Shown one piece after another: positions 36,701 through 47,450 of a DNA stretch of 64,000 bases. Positions within the stretch are counted from its first letter, which is position 1; the number at the start of each line of letters is the position of its first letter. Under the pieces are notes generated by a model. That model was not told the origin of the DNA and did no database searches. It was given only the letters and a program-made list of their open reading frames with translations. The position numbers and the translations under genes were made by a program. The DNA lies in NCBI GenBank assembly GCA_946800325.1, contig OX326958.1, positions 64,646,366-64,710,365 on the forward strand, in the 5' to 3' direction. This DNA comes from Luzula sylvatica (Eukaryota > Streptophyta > Magnoliopsida > Poales > Juncaceae).

Positions 36701-37032
36701 TTAAATGAGTACTTTCCTCTTTTGAGAAATATTGAATTGGAAATAATACCATGAATGATAGAAATATATTATTGCCTTGTTATATTATTTCCTCAAAACA
36801 AATACTTAACAAATGAATAATTTATATATAAAAGGAAATTAATAAATACGGATCGGGTTGGGTTGGGTTAATACGGGTTTTTAACTTCTAACCCATAAAC
36901 CGACCCATAATTCCGGGTTTTTCAAAGTTCAAACCTAGACCCAATTAAATAGCATACAAACCCGTAAAAAACGGGTCGGGTCGGGTTGGGTTAGACGGGT
37001 TGGGTGGGTTTTGGGTTTATTGTACACCCCTA
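33772..37032 (-). mobile_element. hAT transposon (3,261 bp) inside the LINE
   Basis: The terminal inverted repeat TAGGGGTGTACA is perfect at both ends, with the 8-bp duplication CGTGGATG (33764-33771 and 37033-37040). Both subterminal regions are crowded with CGGGTTGGGTT-type repeats on both strands (33785-33935 and 36845-37015), as expected for transposase-binding sites. One transposase gene is inside. Confidence 0.95.
34265..36473 (-). CDS. hAT transposase (zf-BED, RICESLEEPER-like)
   Basis: I start at MVDKNEHIPNQNNKQAEVG (36473) because a 5' leader intron is likely (donor near 36577, acceptor CAG just before the ATG). The frame is open to 34368 (701 aa). Domains: a BED zinc finger at residues 44-89 (C62, C65, H84, C89); the DDE/RNase H-like core with TTDTWTSIQNYNYMCLTAHW and TVDNASSNNGAI; VETRWNSTYLML; and the C-terminal hAT dimerisation motif DPFRSSLSPKTVEALIC. 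A better end may use an intron 34408-34321 joining EAFAK to a second exon ending at 34265. It would cut and paste the element by binding its terminal repeats. No internal stop or frameshift was seen, so it may encode active protein. Confidence 0.88.
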
Positions 37033-38262
37033 CGTGGATGTGCAAATCATCGGGTATAGCAATTGGCACACAGGAGCTCTTATCCCAATTAATTTCGAGG
37101 CCGGACGTCTTTGAGAATAAGAAAATCGTTTCAATTACAATTTTAATGTTTTGTGGGAAAGCTTCCACGAAGAGGAATGTATCATCCGCATATTGTAGGG
37201 TTGTTGGAGCGAAAACAATAGGTGCGGTTAGTAATGGGTTAATCTTCCTTAGCATTATTTGAAGGGCGTCTACTATTAAGGTAAAAAGTAAGGGAGATAA
37301 TGGATCGCCTTGGCGAAGGCCTCTTTTATGTGTGAAATGGGAGCCCCTAAATCCACTCGTGTGAATGGAGGAACTCGAGGATGATAAAATGTTATTCACC
37401 CACCCGATCCACTCTCTCGGGAACCCTCTTGCCACCATCAAATCATTTAGAAAAGGCCAACTCACGTTGTCAAACGCCTTTTTGAAATCAATTTTTATCA
37501 TTACCGACGGTATTTTGTACTTGTGCTAGTAGTTGAGTATCTCTCTAGATGTCAGAAATAATTCATTGATGGTTCTACCTTTGATAAACGCGGCTTGGCA
37601 TTTGTGAATTAGAAGCGACATGTAAGGTTGTAATCGTAAGGCTAATATTTTCGATATTACTTTAATGGAGGTCGTAATGATACTTATTGGCCTATAATCG
37701 GTGATTGAGGAGGCAACTTCTATTTTCGGTAAAAGTTGGATGGACGCCTTATTTAAATGCTTCAAAGATAGGTTATTATTGTAAAGTGAGTCCAACAATT
37801 TTAGCAAGTCCTCCTTTAGAATTGGCCAAAATATTTGATAAAACTCACTTGGTAAACCGTCGGGACTGCAACTCTTGCCTTTTTGTAGTGAAAAAAGCGC
37901 GTCATGGATCTCTTCATCTAACATGTGTGCGGCCAATACTTGGAGATTATAGCATTGCTATGGTTTGAGTAAAGTGAGTATAAGTCGGCCGAGAGTGAGG
38001 ATGCAGAGGGTGAACCTAAGGAAGCTTTAAAGAAAACCATGAAGGCATCGTTTATTTCATTTGGATTAGATACTTCTCGGTCGGGTAATGACAGTTTTTC
38101 TATGAAATTTTGTTGGCGCCTATTGGAAGCAAACGCATGAAAAAACGAAGAGTTGTTATCCCCCAATTTTAGCCAATTTATTGATGACCTTTGTTGCCAT
38201 TTGACTTCCTTATATGTAATTAATTAATTCAATTTTTCTTTCAACTTGATGCGTAATTGAAA

Positions 38263-38801
38263 GAGTAGTGATGCACTTCCCCCAACTCTCCCCCACACCT
38301 CTTGATGTGTCATCGTAACGCTTAACACCACTATGGTTTAACATCTGAATTATGATTTAACACCTTAATTTATAGTTTAACATCATAATGAAGATGTTAG
38401 ACTACAAATTAAGGTGTTAAATCATAATTAAGATGTTAAATTTGAAGGTGTTAAGCCTTATGCCAACACATCAAGAGGTGTGGGGGAGGGTAAGTGGGGA
38501 GGTTCAACTTTTTCCTAATTTATGGGCAGTGATGTGTAGTGATGCAACTTTCAGTGATGCACTTCCCCAAACTCTCCCCCACACCTCTTGATGTGTCATC
38601 GTAACGCTTAACACCACTATGGTTTAACATCTGAATTATGATTTAACACCTTAATTTATAGTTTAACATCATAATGAAGATGTTAAACTACAAATTAAGG
38701 TGTTAAATCATAATTAAGATTTTAAATTTGAAGGTGTTAAGCCTTATGCCAACACATCAAGATGTGTGGGGGAGGGTAAGTGGGGAGGTCCAACTTTTTC
38801 C
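38263..38801. mobile_element. Mutator-like MITE, internally duplicated
   Basis: The 9-bp target duplication TAATTGAAA is at 38254-38262 and 38802-38810. The element is two tandem copies (about 38263-38520 and 38545-38801) of a palindromic unit with ends CTCCCCCACACCTCTTGATG and its inverse, and an AT-rich core containing GGTTTAACATC-type repeats. It is non-coding and splits the LINE endonuclease. Confidence 0.8.
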
Positions 38802-39281
38802 TAATTGAAATTCCAAATTATTAAGGTTCCTTGTCTCCTCAACCTTATCTAGTGCTGAGATTACACTAGTGCACCTCTCAGTCAGTATATGTGGAGATTT
38901 GAATTTTTCTTTGGACCAAGATAAGAGAGCTCTTTTGGTGTTATTTAATTTAGATAGGAATAACAGAGAGAAATCAGTATAGTCACGGGTCGGACTGGAC
39001 CAACTCGAAGTCACTACTTGGTGAATTTCGTCGTATTGAAGCCAACAATTTTCAAACCTAAAATGGTTAGGCATTTTTTGCAGAGGACGGATAGTCAGTT
39101 TTAATGGAACGTGATCCGAAGTAATTGTTGGTAGATCACTGAGGCTAAGGATAAAATTTTGTGATAAAAACCAGGATGTAACAAAAATTCTATCCAATTT
39201 GGACAAGGTAGGGGCGAGTCTCCTACTCGACCACGTGAACATGAATTACATAGTATTATTATGAACATGACTAGTATTATT

Positions 39282-39831
39282 ATGCTTATAAGATGTTTAA
39301 GTAGTTACGAGACTGTTGCTTTGTGTGTGAGAGTATGAGTGTGGTGTTCATGAATTACTTAGTTCCTTAAGGTCATCATCTATGTTGCTTGGATATTTCA
39401 AAAAACCGACCTTATTTGTAATGTCGTATATGTATCATATCTTAAATTTTATATAAAAATATAATATCACCGCATCGAATACGCTACTCGCAACTGTATC
39501 CGTACAACACAGGTCATCATTATTGAAGAGCAGAGAGTAAAAAACGAGTGTGTTTCTTATTGGGCTGTATTTCGCCCTTACCCCTACAAAACCTCGGAAT
39601 ATCAAGGATGCGCGGGGGGGGGGGGGGAATTGAAATTAATGACCATCATTTTCCTATTTTAATAAATTTCTTTCCCTTATATATATAAAACACACACCGG
39701 ATGACATTTGCCTCCAATAAAAGATAAATAAATTTTATGGATTGTAATCCATTATTCAAAGAAAAATAATATCATAGCATACAACACAAGATCTATACAC
39801 AAATAAACAGAACTCGCAAATATTCAACAAA
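39282..39831. other. Intergenic, with poly-G run
   Basis: This is the downstream region of the oxidoreductase gene. A run of 14 G lies at 39614-39627. No gene was seen. Confidence 0.5.
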
Positions 39832-41967
39832 TCACATCTCGATTATTATCTTACCAGTTGCATGACCCTCCATGCTCTTACTCCATGCCTCTTTTGAATT
39901 CTCAAATGTGTGCGTCGAATCAATAATAGTCTTCAACTTTCGCTCTTTAATCAACCCAACCAAAAACGTCAAATCTTCTCCATTCCCATTCGCTAACAGA
40001 GACACCATTTGCCTATTCGAAAACACAACTCTCCTCCCAATCGAATGCAAAATTGACAAAAAACTCGGGGCGAGTTCAATGACCTTTGCTTTTTTACTCA
40101 AATTCGGTTCGAAAACATTCCACGCAATTCCTTCGGTGCAATCCAAAACTGAATCGTACTTCTTCCCACTTGGACTCTTCAAACTCGCTCCTTCTGGGGT
40201 CGAATAATCCAAAATCTCGTCAGCACCTAGGCTTTTGACCAAGTCAAAGTTCCGGGCCCCACACGTGGCGGTTACGTGTAAATTGCCGAGTTTTGCCAGC
40301 TGTATTGCGTATGTACCGACCCCACCTGAGGCAGCGGTTATGAGAACATTCGAGGGTTCTGGTTTTTCGGTACCGTTGAAATCGGTACCGACTAATTGGA
40401 GGGATTTTAAGGCGGTAACTGCTGCGATTGGGAGACCAGCAGCTTCTGCTGGGGACACCTCTGGGGGACGTTTAGCAGATTGACTCGCTGGTGCAATTGC
40501 ATACTCCCCTAAACCTCCTCCTTTCTGTTTGTTAAATGGAAAGAGAATCACTTAATTTTTTTAAAAAATTATATGAGTTAAAAGCAAAACGGCAGAAGTT
40601 AAATTAAAATTTTTAATTAAATTGAAATTCCCTTGCTCTAATTCTTCATATTTTGATTTTTTTTTTTTTTAAATTTAAAAGATGAGATAAAATTGTGATG
40701 GCTTGAGGGAGAAACTTACAGTGTAACTGAGAAGAGAGACAACTTTATCGCCTGGTTTGAAATTATCCACTCCAGTTCCAACACTAACGACCTCTCCAGT
40801 AATATCACTTACTGTTCCCAACAAAAAAGGTTATTAATCAACCAAATTGATTCACTATTTATTTCATTACATAGATTAAGAACCAAATAATATCAAATTT
40901 TAAATTTCAAGATGGTTTTAATTTTTAGAATACGGAAAAGAAATATTACATGGCACACAAGGGAATTTAGGAACGAAAGGTTTCATAACTCCTTTTTGAA
41001 TTTTCCAATCAACTGGATTTATACTCGCAGCTTCGACTTTCATTAATATCTCCCCTTTCTTCGGTGTAGGATTTGGTTTCTCAACTTTCTGCACGTGAAA
41101 TAATTATTGTTCAACTATTGTCATATAAATATAATTTCATTCTACATTGCTAAATTTGAAGTCGAGACTCGGTAAAAGTATTATCATCAGGATCGGGAAT
41201 CATTTCATTCAATTCCAAGCAATTGAATCAGTTTCTTTGTTAATAATTAAGTATATATTTGCTAATTAACGATTCCCAATTTTTATAATCCCTTATTTCT
41301 TATACCAAAATTAGAATAATTGAACACAGTATAGTTTAATTGACAAATAGGATTCAGTAAGTATTTTTTTTGAAGGAGGAGGCAATAGCCATCACTCGAT
41401 ATATATTAAAAAAACCAAAAATCGTCAATAGATTACAGAATATAAGTAAAAAGGAAAGAAAAAACTCTCAAGTAAATAGACACCCAAAAATCCCCTACTA
41501 AATTCCTACATTGCTAATTTCCTATCTGAAGTGAAGAAATCAATGCTCAGCATCCAATTAGAGAAGTAGGCTAGAAGGACATCGCCTTTGAAGAAAACAC
41601 CCTTCGGTTACGTTCTTTCCATAGGTGTCACATTCCTGCGCGCCATAAACTCCCCAGCGAGCATTGAAAAAGTCAAAATTGCAGCAATGAATGAGAGAGA
41701 GAGAGAGAGATAGATGGTCGACATCACAGAAAAGAGAAGAGGATACGGGATAGGATGAAGCCACAGGCTGCTTGCATAGAAATAACCTACAGCGCCGTCA
41801 CTTCGTCAAAGAGAACTGCATAAGAAAGAAAGAGCACATATGGAAAACTACTGCTTCCGCAAAGAAGAAAAGAGGACACGGGATATGATGAGATCGCCGG
41901 CTGTTACCAACAATCACCACCACTTATGTTCAGAAATAAGGAGTCTGCCACGATCTGTCATTCCCGT

Positions 41968-42053
<86 letters not shown>

Positions 42054-42689
42054 CATAAGCTCGTCGCTCAGATCGTCAAAGGAAATACAGAGAAAGAGAA
42101 AGAGGAACACCAATCTGGTCGAGGGAAAAAAAATACAGAGAGCTTCCTTTGTCAAATCGTCGAAGAGAGAACTCAAAGAAGAAAAGCTCGAGAGAAAGAG
42201 GAACACCAATCGGAGCGACATGAGATACGCTCGAAGAAGAAAAGCTCGAGAGAAAGAGAAAGAGAAAGAGAAAGAGGAGGGAGATACACTAACCTTGCAG
42301 ATCTGGTCGGGAAGAAGACCAATCGGAGTAGGGGGAAAGAAAGAGGCAGGAGGGAGGAGGGAGGAGGGGGAAGCGGCGGCCTAGGGTTGTCTTGTTTGGA
42401 TCGCCCTTTTTGGGGCTCTCCGTACAAGGACTTTTCCAAAAAAGGCTTTCCCTGGTAATTTGCCGATTCAGTAAGTATTATAATAAATCTAATTTCCTGT
42501 GTCAAAATAAGTACATAGTGTGCATAGATTAAGAAAAATATCACTTAATCCAAGTTAAAATCGTCGAAAAACAGTATAATTTATCCCTGAAAGCATATAA
42601 AAATAAAACGAAAAAGTTAATACCTTGAGTGCAGAGGCACCGCCCCCGTATCCTTCATAGCAAAAGGCTTGCATGGTTTTTCCGGCCAT
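39832..42689 (-). CDS. CEQORH: Quinone oxidoreductase-like protein, chloroplast-envelope type
   Basis: Exons 42689-42624, 41088-40950, 40811-40720 and 40524-39832 give exactly 330 codons including the stop (329 aa), the length I remember for Arabidopsis ceQORH. All introns are GT-AG. The start MAGKTMQAFCYEGYGGGA is typical. The GroES-like half contains PTPKKGEILMKVEAASINPV and DITGEVVSVGTGVDNFKPGD. The Rossmann half has the NADPH-binding TAASGGVGTYAIQLAKL, and the ending is HATGKIIIEM. There is no zinc-ligand set, as expected for this medium-chain dehydrogenase branch, which reduces quinones or oxylipin ketols with NADPH. The Arabidopsis protein reaches the inner chloroplast envelope without a cleaved transit peptide. 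Intron 1 (1.5 kb) hosts a LINE fragment. All splice sites and frames are intact, so the gene is probably functional. Confidence 0.92.
41366..42464 (-). mobile_element. LINE fragment inserted in intron 1 of the oxidoreductase gene
   Basis: It is flanked by the 15-bp duplication GATTCAGTAAGTATT (41351-41365 and 42465-42479). The left edge is a short T run (poly-A on the minus strand). Close to it the minus strand encodes LWKERNRRVFSSKAMSF, the conserved LINE end motif. The remainder is CT/GA-rich, including (AG)n at 41971-42051. It is about 1.1 kb and strongly truncated or internally deleted. Confidence 0.8.
41971..42051 (+). repeat. (AG)n microsatellite
   Basis: About 40 AG repeats; the frames read through it (Arg-Glu or Leu-Ser repeats) are artefacts. 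Confidence 0.95.
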
Positions 42690-44977
42690 GGCAAAATGGT
42701 AAATAGTCGCACGACACTTGGGTAGTTAGGGGAGTGAGATATTTGGCGATATTTATCGTGTACGGGATTTATTTTTATTTTCTGGAATAAACGAGAGGTT
42801 CTATTGTAGGCCACGGGGAGAGAGAACAGTCAATCTCCAATGAGAAAGAAAATAATTATTTAAAAAAAATAATTATTTAAAAAAAAATAACGAGACCGAT
42901 ATGAGGAACTCATCTGTTGGGATTTTTGGGGTTGGTTTGGATTAAATTTGATCGGAGATAATTTTTGGTATGATGTTGGGGCATGGATAACAAAAATGGT
43001 TAAAGAAATAAATAGAGAGTTAACTCGCGGACAGATAATACAAGGAGAGAAAAAGATTTTCTTTTTTAATTGAACAAGATACACAAACCCAAATGTTGCA
43101 CACACAAATAAGTAGATAGATACAAACACCAAAAGATACACACTCAATAATATATGGATATACTATTTCGAGATAAGGATAAGATTGTTTTCCACACTCC
43201 TTACTCTATTTTCTCACATAAATTTTCTAAATAGTTTCTCTCTTTTTTCTAGAGATTTTTTCTTACTAAAAACAAATAAGATGTATTACATTTATAGATC
43301 ACATGCATCCTCTCAAATACATCTATTTGTTTATTCTAGATGCTTCTATTCTATTTAATAGACACATATATCTCATATTCAAACACAAATACATTGAATA
43401 TTATCCAACCCTAATAATATTTTTAATTAAAAAACATTAATTTTAATATCATCGAATCCACAAACAAATTACTTGTTACCGCCAATCAGAGACTAAACCT
43501 TTTTTTGTTTTTTTTTGTTTTGGAATTAGGACTAATAGAAGCTTTATTTTTTATTTTCTGCCAAAAAATATGCTTATAATTGAAGCAACATTTCTTACTT
43601 TATAAATTTCTGACTTGCACAAGAAAAGTAAATATATTTTGATCAATCAGGATTGTGCTTGTTTGACAAGAAAAGAACAAAGGAGAATGGACGTGTTAAT
43701 CAAAGACTTCGGGGGAGAGCCTTCTTGCCTAATATCCTTGGTCTTTTGAAAGATTCACGTGCTTACTCGTTCCAATCTCTTGTGAAATAATTGCAACTAA
43801 ATCATTTCTTATTTTCACATGGGAAATCACTTCTTCGTTCCAACCTCAAATATTTTTTTGAGACCATATACGAAAAATAAATGTCGTATGTGCAAAGTTT
43901 TAATCAAAATATGTTTATGTTGGCCCATTAGCCCATTACATCACTCTCATTTTTAATGAACATTTTCATTTATTCTTTTCTCTAGTTCACAGTGAAGGAT
44001 TTCATTTGTAACCATGAAAAGTAAACTATTTTCTCCTCTATTTGTAGATTTTGTTTATTATTATTTGTTTTATTAATGGCTCTCTATTTCTAGTGTTTTT
44101 AGGTACTTGCAATTTTTAATTTGGTCAAATATTTTGGATATTTTTCTTCAAAAAAAATAAATACACAAATTGAGATATGTTTTCACAATTAATTATAAAT
44201 TCAATTTTATTTTCAGTAATATGTAAATTTCTCATGACATATGTCTAGATAGATAATTATATTGATACAATATTAAATTTTCTTAACTCACTAGACGCAT
44301 TTAATATTTTTAGGGAAAATAATATCCAAAAGAAAGACTATTGAATCTTTCTACGAGAAAATTGATCAAAATTCAAGCGATTCTCATTTGCCTACAACAA
44401 ATAATGAACTAACCATAATTAGTGAACAACTCCGACGTTATCTCAACATCCAAGTGTTACTACGGGTAATATGTTAATAGAAACGATGACACCATAACAA
44501 TAAAACGTTGCTTACGGCTAAAGTTAATACAAAGTTGCTTATTTTTTATTTTTATTTTTTGACATAAACAACTTGCTTATTTTGTCGACCTAAAAAGCAT
44601 TCAAATTAATTAACATAATTTTCTTATGATTTTAAGTAAAAAACCAGGAAATATTTTCCTTAAATTATAAGATGACATTTCATAAAATAATAGTTTTGGA
44701 AAAATTAACATTACTTATTTTCCTTAAATTATACGATGACATTTCATATTTTTGCCTCTGAAACTAGATAATAAAACTAGTCATATTTAATAAAATACTA
44801 AAAACAGTTGATGTTTTCGAAAAAAGAAAAAAAATCTCCAAACAAAAATTTGGTCCGTATTTTAATGTTTCGTTCAAACTCTTTTCCTCAAGTTTCACCA
44901 ATCACCCACAAATGAAATTAAATTCCCACACAAAGGGAAGAATTATAGAATATAGAAGAAATAAGAGAGGAATTAGA
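42690..44977. other. Upstream region of the oxidoreductase gene and intergenic DNA
   Basis: The promoter should lie in 42690-43200; a weak TATA-like GATAAATATC is near 42745 on the minus strand. No further gene was found. A local direct repeat (CTTAAATTATA, GATGACATTTCAT) is at 44655-44760. Confidence 0.4.
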
Positions 44978-45173
44978 GGGTGATTTTATGGTAGGACTTT
45001 TTGGAAAGGGTATTTTGGGAATTTGTAATTATTTTGAAAATTTGTTAATTAAATTAGTTTCCTATTCGAACATTTCATTAATTATTATTTAAATTAGAGA
45101 ATTGCAATATACCCAAAATACCCTTCTTAATTTGTATAGAAATTAAAAAAAAGGTCCTACCATAGAATCGCCC
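44978..45173. mobile_element. 196-bp Mutator-type MITE
   Basis: The inverted ends GGGTGATTTTATGGTAGGAC and GGGCGATTCTATGGTAGGAC are flanked by the 9-bp duplication GGAATTAGA (44969-44977 and 45174-45182). Inner GGGTATTTTGGG is inverted as well. It lies about 135 bp downstream of the stop of the membrane-protein gene. Confidence 0.88.
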
Positions 45174-45307
45174 GGAATTAGAGGTACTCATTAAAAAAGT
45201 TAAATACAAAATTTTACAACGTATATTTTTTTAACAAAATAATATTAGAAAAGACAAAGGACAACTTAATTATACAAATGTAATGTTAAAACTTACCTAC
45301 AAAAATG

Positions 45308-45757
45308 TCAAACTTTATCCGCAATGAAACTCAAAGCATCAATACAAGTATCCCAAATATTCACCGCCAATTTACCACCAATTTCAGATAAGCCCCCCAA
45401 TAATTCAACAATTAACCCCAACAACTCCTCGAGCCCTTCTTTTGTCAAATTCATCAACTCAGAACCAGCATTTAATAAAAGCTGGATAGATCCTACGAAA
45501 ACATCGCTGATAAAATCGACAAATCCAGAAATAACAGCCGTTATAAGATCCCAAATTAGGGAAAAGACATATTCTCCAATCGCGCGGAAAATTTCAGCCA
45601 GGATGTCGAGTAGGTTTTGAAGTGCCATACCATGTGCATGTAGCATTTGTAGTAAATAATCTAAACATATTATGAGTAATGCTCCCCCTCTGAATATCAC
45701 AAAGATGGTTATCTCTACTAATGAAGCTATAAGCCATATTATGAGATTTAGAACCAT
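45308..45757 (-). CDS. Small membrane protein of unknown function (149 aa)
   Basis: A single-exon frame starting MVLNLIIWLIASLVEITIFV. Residues 3-22 and 25-41 are strong membrane segments. A long hydrophobic or amphipathic stretch follows (64-96, SLIWDLITAVISGFVDFISD) and then a helical C-terminal half (LLGLIVELLGGLSEIGGKLA). It resembles small uncharacterised plant membrane proteins, but I cannot name a family. Sequence complexity and codon use look coding, unlike neighbouring AT-rich repeats. No disruption was seen. Confidence 0.65.
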   Translation of the reverse strand: MVLNLIIWLIASLVEITIFVIFRGGALLIICLDYLLQMLHAHGMALQNLLDILAEIFRAIGEYVFSLIWDLITAVISGFVDFISDVFVGSIQLLLNAGSELMNLTKEGLEELLGLIVELLGGLSEIGGKLAVNIWDTCIDALSFIADKV

Positions 45758-46382
45758 TCTCTCTCTTCCCTATGTCTCCTTTTTCTCTGAAATTAGGGTT
45801 TTGTTAAGGGGTTGCTTGGAGTATAAGAAGATAAAAGGATGGTTGTCTTTTTCATGCTGAAATTCTAAGAATGACAAATCATAGCGTGTAAGCATTCATG
45901 AATTTTTCTTATAATATAAATGTATAAGGTAAATAAAAATCACATTGTATGTTTGATGTTTACTTAAAATATAAAATAATAGTAGATACATATATCAATA
46001 TATAATTACATGATTTTAAACTAATGATAAAAAAAATAAGTATCTAAACTCTAATTAATCACAAAAATTGCCTACTTTTCTTGTTGATATACTTCTTTAA
46101 TTATCCAATTAGACTTGAGTCAAGTCAATTATTGAACAAATTTTGGCTTCTGTTAATAATTTGACCAGATAATCCCGTGTTTCTTTATAAAATTTCATGT
46201 GGATTAATTTTAGATCTTCTCAGGATTTGGTACTCGTCAACAAGTACATTACATCATGGCGCAATTTCGTGTGTGCCCCTGCAAAATCTCATATTATCTG
46301 GTATATGTATACCCTTAGAAAATGAGAAATTTCATCCATATGACCAGGAAATATCACGTATATCCTGCGCCTCGTTTGGAAG

Positions 46383-46383
<1 letters not shown>

Positions 46384-46429
<46 letters not shown>
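46384..46429 (+). repeat. (GA)n microsatellite at the edge of the B-only segment
   Basis: About 22 GA repeats start a few bases after the point where copies A and B diverge. Confidence 0.95.
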
Positions 46430-46431
<2 letters not shown>

Positions 46432-46502
46432 CTTTTTTATCTCTTCTATCCCTTTCAAGAAGGAAATTTTCCAACAACAGTAACCATGTTATGTTACTGA
46501 AG

Positions 46503-47318
46503 TTAATTCACGAAATAATCAAGTTTTAAACATAATTCTCAAAATGTCTTTTGCGGGGTACCATTCAGCGCCAGGCGAGTTATCATTCAGCGCCTTTCTT
46601 TACGGAAGTAATTAAGGCAGATAAAAAAAAAGGCGCCCAATGAAAGAGCGCCCTTTGTATGTATATATTTGCATGTCAATATTTTAAAAAAAAATATTAT
46701 TCCACTCCAAGATGTACCCGTCGAATTCTCCATTATTTAGTTATTACGTTTAATTATATTGATAATTAAGATATATAATTAAATATTCAGTAAAATTTAT
46801 TCAAATTTATGAATTTGAATGAATATTAATTATGTATTAAGTTAACAACTAATATGTAATGGTTATTATTTTAATTAAATATACGAATGATAAAATTTGG
46901 ATAATTTCGATTCGTATATTTAATTAAAATAATAACCATTACCTATTAGTTGTTAACTTAATACATAATTAATATTCATTCAAATTCATAAATTTGAATA
47001 AATTTTACTGAATATTTAATTATATATCTTAATTATCAATATAATTGAACGTAATAACTAAATAATGGAGAATTCGGCGGGTACATCTTGGAGTGGAATA
47101 AATTTTTTTTTTTAAATATCTGACATGCAAATATATACATACAAAGGGCGCTGATTCATTGAGCGCCTGGCGCTGTTTCATTGAGCGCCTTTCTTTTTAT
47201 CTGCCTTAATTACTTCCGTAAACAAAGGCGCTGAATGATACCTCGCCTGGCGCTGAATGGTACCCCGCAAAAGATATTTTGAGAATTATGTTCAAAACTT
47301 GGTTATTTCGTGAATTAA
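46503..47318. mobile_element. Foldback element: 816-bp near-perfect hairpin
   Basis: Arms 46503-46888 and 46910-47318 are inverted copies with few mismatches; the loop is only about 21 bases (46889-46909). The outer end TTAATTCACGAAATAA is mirrored at the right. GC-rich boxes containing GGCGCTGAATGATACC and GAGCGCC are near the ends, and the centre is AT-rich. A target duplication is not clear. No open frame is inside. Confidence 0.85.
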
Positions 47319-47430
47319 TTGGAAAATTTCCTTTCAAGAAGAGGCCATATATCATGCCCCCTCAATTCGTCATAGGGGTATTCGTCATATTTTAACTTTT
47401 GCAGGGGTATACATGATTTTCATTTTTTTT

Positions 47431-47450
47431 GGGGGGGGGGGGGGGGGGGG
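47431..47450 (+). repeat. Poly-G run (20 G)
   Basis: Twenty consecutive G follow a T run; a likely quadruplex-forming or assembly-sensitive site. Confidence 0.9.

Larger units (their letters stand above)
32467..39265 (-). mobile_element. 5'-truncated L1-type LINE, nested with hAT and MITE insertions
   Basis: A 16-bp duplication CATGACTAGTATTATT flanks it (32451-32466 and 39266-39281). Minus-strand reading order is the end of the endonuclease (DRIFVTSWFLSQ, TITSDHVPLKL; 39242-38811), linker (GDNNSSFFHAFASNRR; 38166), reverse transcriptase (SCSPDGLPSEFYQ, DYRPISIITTSIKV, DFKKAFDNVSW, RGLRQGDPLSPLLF, catalytic YADDTFLF), then thumb and zf-RVT (PMKYLGLPLS, CRLCSLELETTNHLF) to 32649. Frames are broken around 37501-37526 and 37918-37936, so it is dead. 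Without its two insertions it would be about 3 kb. Confidence 0.9.

Noticed and set aside
41840..42384. Arg/Glu-rich and Leu/Ser-rich frames over the (AG)n run
   Set aside because: Microsatellite translations inside a LINE fragment in an intron.
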